Shown: piece by piece, positions 58,151-64,000 of the stretch | Layout of the letters: the number at the start of each line of letters is the position of its first letter | Position numbering within the stretch: position 1 is the stretch's first letter | Assembly (NCBI GenBank): GCA_030704615.1 | Contig: CM060732.1 | Location: forward strand, 1,858,001 to 1,922,000 | From: Takakia lepidozioides | Taxonomy: Eukaryota; Streptophyta; Takakiopsida; Takakiales; Takakiaceae | Direction: 5' to 3' | Length of the DNA: 64,000 bases | Notes under the pieces: model-generated | Database searches by the model: none | What the model was told of the DNA's origin: nothing | Seen by the model: only the letters and a program-made list of their open reading frames with translations | Position numbers and translations under genes: made by a program

Positions 58151-58540
58151 CTCCGTGTTGACAAATTGACACTCAACCGGTCATGAACCTGTCTCTAATC
58201 CCCTCTCCACAAGGTAACCGGGTAGAGAACCTGATGCGGCTTATGGTTTGGAATATTAGGTTCCTAACATAGCCTGCACATGCACATGCATCCACCGCAG
58301 GCACTCCTATGGTTGGCTGGTCATCACCTCCAACCTCACCACAGGAGAAACAAAGATGGTCTGACTGGTCATCAACCCAGCCTCACCATCGACAGCATGC
58401 TCTAGGGTTGGATCGGCGATCAAGCCCGAGTCAACCACCTATAAAATCAAGCGCCCAAACCAAACTAGCATGGAGCATAATCAAGCATGCAGGTGTGGAG
58501 GGGATCCAAACACAATAATGAAAACAACAACTCCTCCCCA
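58151..58540 (-). mobile_element. Leader/LTR part of element Y
   Basis: Reverse complement of 1,000-1,424 with the same landmarks (CTCTACCCGGTTACCTTGTG, GATTTTATAGG, CACCTGCATGCTTGATTATG). The outer LTR end is cut by the palindrome array at about 58,545. Confidence 0.65.
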
Positions 58541-58544
58541 CGTC

Positions 58545-58945
58545 AATGCACACTGTTTGAGCCCCCCTTCTCATTGTTTTTTTCATGTTAAAATCGGCCA
58601 CAAAGGGCATCTCTATCAGGTTCAATCCACACTTACCTGGCAGCTCAAACAGTGTGCGTCAACGCACATTGTTTGAGCCCCCATTTTTCCTTGTTTTTTG
58701 GTGTGAAAATCGTGCACACAGAGCCTCTCTGTCTTGTTCAATCCACCCCTATTTTGAAGCTCAAACAGTGTGCGTCAACGCACACTGTTTGAGCCCCCCT
58801 TCTCATTGTTTTTTTCATGATAAAACCGGCCACATAGGGCGTCTCTGTCAAGTTCAATCCACACTTACCTGGCAGCTCAAACAGTGTGCGTCAACGTACA
58901 CTGTTTGAGCCCCCCTTGTCATTGTTTTTTTCATGTGAAAATTGT
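58545..58945. repeat. Palindrome array with core CAGTGTGCGTCAACGCACACTG
   Basis: Four palindromes (AAACAGTGTGCGTCAACGCA and complement, then GTTTGAGCCCCC) about 105 bases apart, spacers with CATTGTTTTTTTCATG and GGTTCAATCCACACTTACC. The same type as 5,195-5,722, differing at the palindrome centre (TCAA versus TTGC). It lies exactly between the cut LTR of Y and the cut integrase of W. Confidence 0.88.
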
Positions 58946-58949
58946 GCAC

Positions 58950-61334
58950 AATCATGAACTCTTTAGTCAATAGTTCAATGGTCTCATTAATGAAGTGACT
59001 TCCCTAGTCACTGATAAATTCCAAGGGACAACCAAATCGTGTAAGTATGTTCTCAGACAGGAACCTTGCTGTGGACTTGGCTGTGTTGTCCCTCAGAGCT
59101 TTAGCTTCCACCCACTTCGTAGTATAATCAGTGGCTGTAATTATATACTTGTTCTGTGTATTCTTGGCCGGTGGGTTAATTGGTCCAACAAAGTCTAGTC
59201 CCCATTTCTGAAATGGTTCAGTAGGCATCGTAGGATGCAAAGCCATCTTCCCAGATCTCTGCAAAGGTCCTAGCCTCTGACATTCATCACAACTCTGACA
59301 ATACTTGTGTACATCTTTGAACAAATTAGGCCACCAGTAACCTGCAAGTAGTATCTTCCTACTGGTAGTCTCTTCTCCAAAATGACCTCCAGCCACTCCT
59401 TTATGAACTTCCTCCAAGACTTTATTTACTTCATGGTGGTACTAGCATCGTTTAAGTACTCCATCAGGTCCTAGCTTATACATTCTGCCCCCTACCATAG
59501 TATAAGGTAAAGCCTTGATAGTGATTCTCTTCCTCTGCTCCTTACCATAACTAGGTAGGCACTGACCATGAGTAAAGTAGTATCTAATTGGCCACTGCCA
59601 ATCTAACCATTCATCTGCACTTCCTTGCACCTCCATTGCAAATAAACTCGCATCAGGTAATTGGTCGTCTACTCCTGTGGCGGGCTCTCCTGTTGTTAGG
59701 CGTGACAAATGATCTGCCACAAGATGCAAACGGCTAGGCTTGTAAACAACTTCGAACTCAAACTCGTGCAAGATTATTAACCACCTTGCTATCCTTCCAC
59801 TTATCAAAGGTTTGTTCACCAGATATATCAGAGCCTGGTGATCCACATAAACTTTCTTCCCAATAGGTAATGCCTGAATTTCTTGACTGCATAAATCATT
59901 GTCAGTGCTTCTTTTTCAGTTGTGCTACAGTTCCTTTCAGCACAGTTCATCAACCTGCTAGCATAGTACACAGGTGAATCTATATTTCCTGTAACATTTT
60001 GGGCTAACACCGCTCCCAACGCTTCTCGTGAGGCATCACAGTGAACATGAAATACTACCATGCCAGTGAGGGTTAATCAGCACAGGTGTAGTTGTTACTG
60101 ACAATGTAAGTTCCTCAAAAGCCTGTTGACATTCAGCTGTCCATGCAAACACTGCATCTTTCTTCAGAAGCTTGCTCAATGGTGCTGCTATCTGTGCATA
60201 CCTTTTGACAAATCTTCTGTAATAACTTGTTTGTCCAAGGAATCTCCTTAGACTCTTAACATTTACTGGTGGTGGAGAGGCTTTAATGGCCTCTGTCTTC
60301 CTAGGATCCACAAGAAGTCCCCTCTTACACACAATGTGTCCCAAAAGCACCCCTGAGTTCACACAGAAAGTACACTTCTCCGGATTCAGGCCCAGACCTC
60401 TCATCCTGCATCTGGCCAAACATAACTCTAATTTATGCAAGTGCTCATTCTTAGAGTTGTACACACTGAAATCATCCAAGAACACCTGCATGAAATCATC
60501 GAGATACTCATGAAAAGATTCATTTATCACTCTCTGAAAGGTTGCTGGTGCATTACAAAGTCCAAAAGGCATGACTTTGTATGCATAAGCACCCCAGTCT
60601 GTGATGAAAGTTGTCTTTCCCTGGTCTTCTTCTGCCACTTACACTTGATTATAACCACTGAAGCCATCCATGAATGAGTACATCTCATGGCCTGCCACAG
60701 TGTCCAATACCGCTTCTATGAATGGCAAAGGGAAAGGATCTTTCTTCGTGCAAGCATTCAACTTCTTGTAGTTCACACAAACTCTTAGTTTACCATTCTT
60801 CTTGGGAACTATCACAATGGGTGACAACCAAGTTGTATACTCTATCGGGTATATAAACTTAGCCTCAGCCAACTTCTTGATCTCTTCTCCAACCTTCTGT
60901 GCATAGTTGGGATTCATTATGTACCTTGCCTGCTTGATTGGTACTAACCCTGGTTCCAGTTCAATCTTATGCTGACAGATCTCAGGTGATATCCCTTTTA
61001 GATCCTTGTAGCTCCAAGCAAATACATCTCTGTATTTGATGAACAAACTCTTAGCTTCCTCAAAGAATTTTGGCTCCAAATCAGCCCCTACCTTCACCAT
61101 CCTCGGTTCCTCTTCAGTTCCCACATTCACTTCTGTCACCTGCTCATCAGCTGTGATTGTCCAACCAGTCACCACTTCATCCTGTAAACTCACAGTGGCT
61201 GGTTCCTCTAGGATTTCCATTTCTCCTTCTCTATCTTCATAGAAATGTGGTGGGTAACTGCTTGTTTCACCTTCAATTGGTGTTGTTGTCACCACACCAC
61301 AGCAGATACCTTTTAAACAACTTAGGCCTTCCAA
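58950..61334 (-). pseudogene. Element W pol: reverse transcriptase, RNase H, integrase (3'-cut)
   Basis: Reverse transcriptase from about 61,000 (KIELEPGLVPIKQARY, WLSPIVIVPKKNGKLRVCVN), an in-frame TAA at about 60,637 (GYNQV*VAEED), then FGLCNAPATFQRV and the catalytic motif as FLDD. RNase H (FHVHCDASREALGAVLAQ) follows after a frame change near 60,060 and continues after another near 59,840 (VVYKPSRLHLVADHLSRL). An in-frame TAG near 59,440 precedes the integrase: zinc module HKGVAGGHFGEE...CQSCDEC, first catalytic Asp in GLDFVGPINPP, second in LEFISD. The frame is lost at 58,950, before the catalytic Glu, where a palindrome array begins. Defective. Confidence 0.9.
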
Positions 61335-61433
61335 CTACATCTCTGCAACCTGCTCCCACTCTGGGTGTGCAGCGAACAGGGTAGCTTCTTGCTCCTCATC
61401 CAGTCCTCCTCTCCAGTCATACTCTCTGACCCT

Positions 61434-63905
61434 TCAAGGTCTTCTCGTAGCAGGTAATCTACTAGATTTCTTAGTGGTAATTTGTATCTCGTGCATCCCA
61501 TTATGCACGGTTAGTAACTGAGAATTCCAGTCATGGAATACCCTGGCCTGTTTCAGCCACGGACGTCCCAATAATAAGGAGTAAGCCTCCATGACTTCAT
61601 CAATCTTCAACACAGTTACTGTGATCATAAAGATCATCTTTTGTATTTGTATCTTAACTCTTCTTATCAATCCCAATGGCTGTACACTCCTTTGATCTGC
61701 CATTGTTACTGTAATTGGGGCTGGTTTCATGTTACTTAGACCAAGCTTCTTTCTTAATTGGTCTGTCATGATATTTACTCCAGAGCCTCCATCTATCAGT
61801 ACATCAGTTAGTTCTATGCTTCCAATTCTCAATCGGATTACTGGCATAGAATCATCAAAGTCCATGACTGTTTCTCGCCCTTCCGGCTTCACATTATAAC
61901 TGGTCACCTTGCTGTTCAGGTCTGTGTTCCCTGTCACATGGGCAGTTCGATTGATTGCTTGATACAGCCTGTGTCTACAATAAGGTGCCACAGCCAATAG
62001 CTGTCCAATGGTAATCTCCGCTTTGGACTGGCATATTACTTCAGCCAAAGTCCCTTCATTACTGTGCATGTCTGCAGCTTCTTTCTTCCCTTCATCCTCA
62101 CTCACTTCTTCTTCTCTTTCAGAATCAGAGGAATCTGCCATATGAATATCAGTACTCTTCTGCATTTCCCTTATGGTATCTGCCACTTCTTTGTGCAGTT
62201 CCTTCTCATCTCTCCAAGCCTCATCATCTTCAGGCACATCACTGCCATCTTCATTACCATCATCTTCCTCATCTACTAGAGGTATTAGTTTGGCTTTGCT
62301 TCTCGTAACTATCATTGTACTTACTTCTGGTACAACACATGGCCTAACCATGTGAGCTGCCACAACTGGCCCCTCATTCATAGGAGCTCTCATCTCATTC
62401 TGGTGTCTGATCCAGAATGGACAGGCTGCCTTGCGATGGCCTGCCTGATTACAATAGTAACACAGTTCTTCCCCATTAGGTCCGCGCCCTTGGTCTGTTC
62501 TGGAATTGTTTCTGTAATCCTGATTCCCTGGCTGGTAATTCCCCCTTGGATTACCCTGATAGTTGCCTCTGGAATTTCCTTGGTAATTCCCTCTTGAATT
62601 ACCTCTCCCTTCCATGCCATTGTTATAACCACCAGGCCTACCATAGTGGTCCTGATCATTGTTTCTTCTTGGCTGGGGCTGCACTTGATGCACCCTTACT
62701 TGCCTAGGTTCTCTTGCAGCTGTCCTTTTGTTGTAGTAACAATTCTCAGTAGAATAGTTATCCATTTTACAGATAGTACAGTGTTTCTCCTTCATGTGGC
62801 ATTCAGTGGTGGTATGGTCTTCATTTTGGCACTTTGCACACCAAACACCCTTCCTCCAATGTGTTGCAGCCTCTGTGGCATAATTCTTCAAAATTTCTTC
62901 TAATTTTTTCTCATAGTTATCCCTCTTCAACTTCTCCTTTATCTTACTCTTCCTTTTTGGTTCTTGCTCTTCTTCTTCATCTGACTCATCCTCAGAGTCC
63001 TCATCATCCCTTTTCTCTCTCCTGAGCATTCCCAATTGCTCAATTCTATTTGCAGTTTCAAATGCCTCCTCCACTGTATTATGGGGTAACATATCCACTT
63101 TCTTTTGCAACTCTGGTCTTAGTCCACTCACAAACCAAGTCTTCTGTAAACCTGGTGCTGGTACAGCAGCCAGCTTTTTCATCATCAATTCCATCTTTTC
63201 CATATACTCCTCAACAGTTTCATGCTTCTTTTGCTTTAACTGTTGTAAACTTCCATACACTTCATCCTCAGTTTTACTTGTCCTGAACCTATTTCGGAAT
63301 GTTGTATTCAAGCCATTCCAGGTTAGGAAATGATTATCAGGGAATCTTGCATACCATTCACTTGCTTTCTTGATAAGTGAACAAGGAAACAATCTCATCT
63401 TGGCATCATCGCCATTCTCATTGTTCACAATACACATGTGCTCAAATTGGCTAATGTGTACATCAGGATCCCCTTTTCCTGAATTTATTGGAAAAGGTGG
63501 TTTTGCCCGTGTTGGTTGTAACGCCATTTGTGGCCCTACCTTCTGCCCACTGACAGATGCTGGCCCCCTTGCTGGTGCTGGTCCTTGAGGACCTGTTGTA
63601 GTTGTGGTGGATCTTCCACCCAGTGGTGGCCCCTGAGCACTCCCTGCTACTGGCCCCACGATATTCATAGTATTCCCAGCTCCAGTTGCACTACTTCCCA
63701 CACTCCCTGTCCCCCCAGAGCCAGATCCAGGCTGCCCGCCTGATCCCCCTGAGCCGACACCTTCGTTGGCCTGTGATCCAAGTGATCCACTTGATCCAGG
63801 TCCAACGGGTTGGGATGTCCTGGTTGTAGTCTCAACCTCAGCTGTTGGTTCTACTTCTTCATACTCTTCCTCTTCCAATTTCTTCTCTCTGTTTTCATCC
63901 TCCAA
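61434..63905 (-). CDS. Element W gag-protease
   Basis: 823 codons from ATG 63,905. A Gly/Ser/Thr-rich N-terminal third is followed by the capsid domain (FEHMCIVNNENGDDAKMRLF, ASEWYARFP, TWNGLNTTFRNRF, VEEYMEKMELMMKKL), a highly charged linker (EDSEDESDEEEEQEPKRKSK), and three zinc-knuckle-like motifs: CAKCQNEDHTTTEC, CTICKMDNYSTENC (Tyr in place of His) and CYYCNQAGHRKAAC, with an Arg/Gly/Asn repeat (NSRGNYQG) between the second and third. The protease active site reads LIDGGSGVNIM, the Asp-Gly-Gly form common in plant Ty3 elements. No stop interrupts it, unlike the pol region. 63,906-64,000 is leader without further features. Confidence 0.9.
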   Translation of the reverse strand: MEDENREKKLEEEEYEEVEPTAEVETTTRTSQPVGPGSSGSLGSQANEGVGSGGSGGQPGSGSGGTGSVGSSATGAGNTMNIVGPVAGSAQGPPLGGRSTTTTTGPQGPAPARGPASVSGQKVGPQMALQPTRAKPPFPINSGKGDPDVHISQFEHMCIVNNENGDDAKMRLFPCSLIKKASEWYARFPDNHFLTWNGLNTTFRNRFRTSKTEDEVYGSLQQLKQKKHETVEEYMEKMELMMKKLAAVPAPGLQKTWFVSGLRPELQKKVDMLPHNTVEEAFETANRIEQLGMLRREKRDDEDSEDESDEEEEQEPKRKSKIKEKLKRDNYEKKLEEILKNYATEAATHWRKGVWCAKCQNEDHTTTECHMKEKHCTICKMDNYSTENCYYNKRTAAREPRQVRVHQVQPQPRRNNDQDHYGRPGGYNNGMEGRGNSRGNYQGNSRGNYQGNPRGNYQPGNQDYRNNSRTDQGRGPNGEELCYYCNQAGHRKAACPFWIRHQNEMRAPMNEGPVVAAHMVRPCVVPEVSTMIVTRSKAKLIPLVDEEDDGNEDGSDVPEDDEAWRDEKELHKEVADTIREMQKSTDIHMADSSDSEREEEVSEDEGKKEAADMHSNEGTLAEVICQSKAEITIGQLLAVAPYCRHRLYQAINRTAHVTGNTDLNSKVTSYNVKPEGRETVMDFDDSMPVIRLRIGSIELTDVLIDGGSGVNIMTDQLRKKLGLSNMKPAPITVTMADQRSVQPLGLIRRVKIQIQKMIFMITVTVLKIDEVMEAYSLLLGRPWLKQARVFHDWNSQLLTVHNGMHEIQITTKKSSRLPATRRP

Positions 63906-64000
63906 GTTTTACCCTTGGGTTTCTTCTTCACTCATGTAACTCAACTACAATGGTGTTGGAGAGTCTGAACTCTCCGTTGGCTCTGCCACATCCTCTCCTT

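Larger units (their letters stand above)
47466..58540 (-). mobile_element. Element Y: Ty3 retrotransposon carrying a cytosine-5 DNA methyltransferase (interrupted)
   Basis: Minus-strand order: leader (58,540-58,151), gag (58,150-56,720), an inverted block with the protease (56,714-55,360), cytosine-5 methyltransferase (55,352-about 53,960), element C insertion, reverse transcriptase, RNase H and integrase (49,372-47,466). If the protease block is turned round, the order gag-protease-methyltransferase-reverse transcriptase-integrase is a coherent polyprotein. The integrase end and 3' LTR are lost. Stops and shifts make it inactive. Confidence 0.75.

Noticed and set aside
1-64000. tRNA or rRNA genes
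   Set aside because: I looked for tRNA arms and conserved rRNA segments and saw none; the only tRNA-related signal is the primer binding site at 43,276.

Overview
This is a repeat-dominated nuclear segment from a streptophyte (land plant or charophyte alga; I cannot say which). The grounds are spliceosomal GT-AG introns, Ty3-type retroelements (one with an integrase chromodomain and an initiator-Met tRNA primer site), a Mutator-like transposase with a SWIM zinc finger, and remnants of plant-type PPR repeats. I see no intact host gene, rRNA, tRNA or CRISPR array. Nearly everything is transposable elements nested in one another.

Layout. 1-1,480: tandem repeats and an LTR/leader piece of retroelement family Y. 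1,536-5,210: an old copy (D) of a gene for a ParB-like domain joined to a DNA methyltransferase, followed by a palindrome array (5,200-5,720) and a possible transposon end (5,934). 6,640-9,860 plus 36,326-37,058 plus 44,024-45,184: 3' part of Ty3 element X (integrase tail and a long extra ORF), with its 3' LTR from 45,410. X is split by DNA transposon A (9,861-36,320) and by chromovirus-like element U (37,059-44,018; 729-base LTRs, TGCAG target duplication). A is itself split at 20,522 by a closely related second copy, B (20,523-35,169), flanked by the 10-base duplication CCTCATGGAG. B lies opposite to A, so about 10 kb is present as an inverted repeat. 46,230-46,890: PPR remnants. 47,466-58,540: Ty3 element Y, which carries a cytosine-5 DNA methyltransferase domain, has an inverted protease segment, and is interrupted by a deleted relative (C, 49,375-about 53,955) of A and B. 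58,545-58,945: another palindrome array. 58,950-64,000: Ty3 element W on the minus strand.

The most unusual object is the A/B/C element family. The complete copy B (14.6 kb) has terminal repeats beginning GCTATTTCATGAGC and two divergent genes. On the right is a Mutator-like transposase of about 1,170 residues. On the left is a ten-exon gene for a protein of about 1,547 residues that joins a ParB-like domain (motif DGNHRLLAW) to a beta-class-order DNA methyltransferase (DIPDG, then LDLTCGTG about 170 residues later, then FEPD). Between the genes, in intron 6 and near the transposase-side end are arrays of perfect palindromes sharing the core AAATTCGGCGCCGAATTT. Copy D, of a diverged lineage, lies beside an array with a different palindrome (GTGTGCGTTGCCGCACAC). 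My inference is a transposon that carries its own palindrome-recognising, possibly DNA-modifying protein together with its sites. Function is unproven.

Both A and B contain single-base indels, many in C runs. These may be decay or assembly error, so 'intact' below means intact apart from those.
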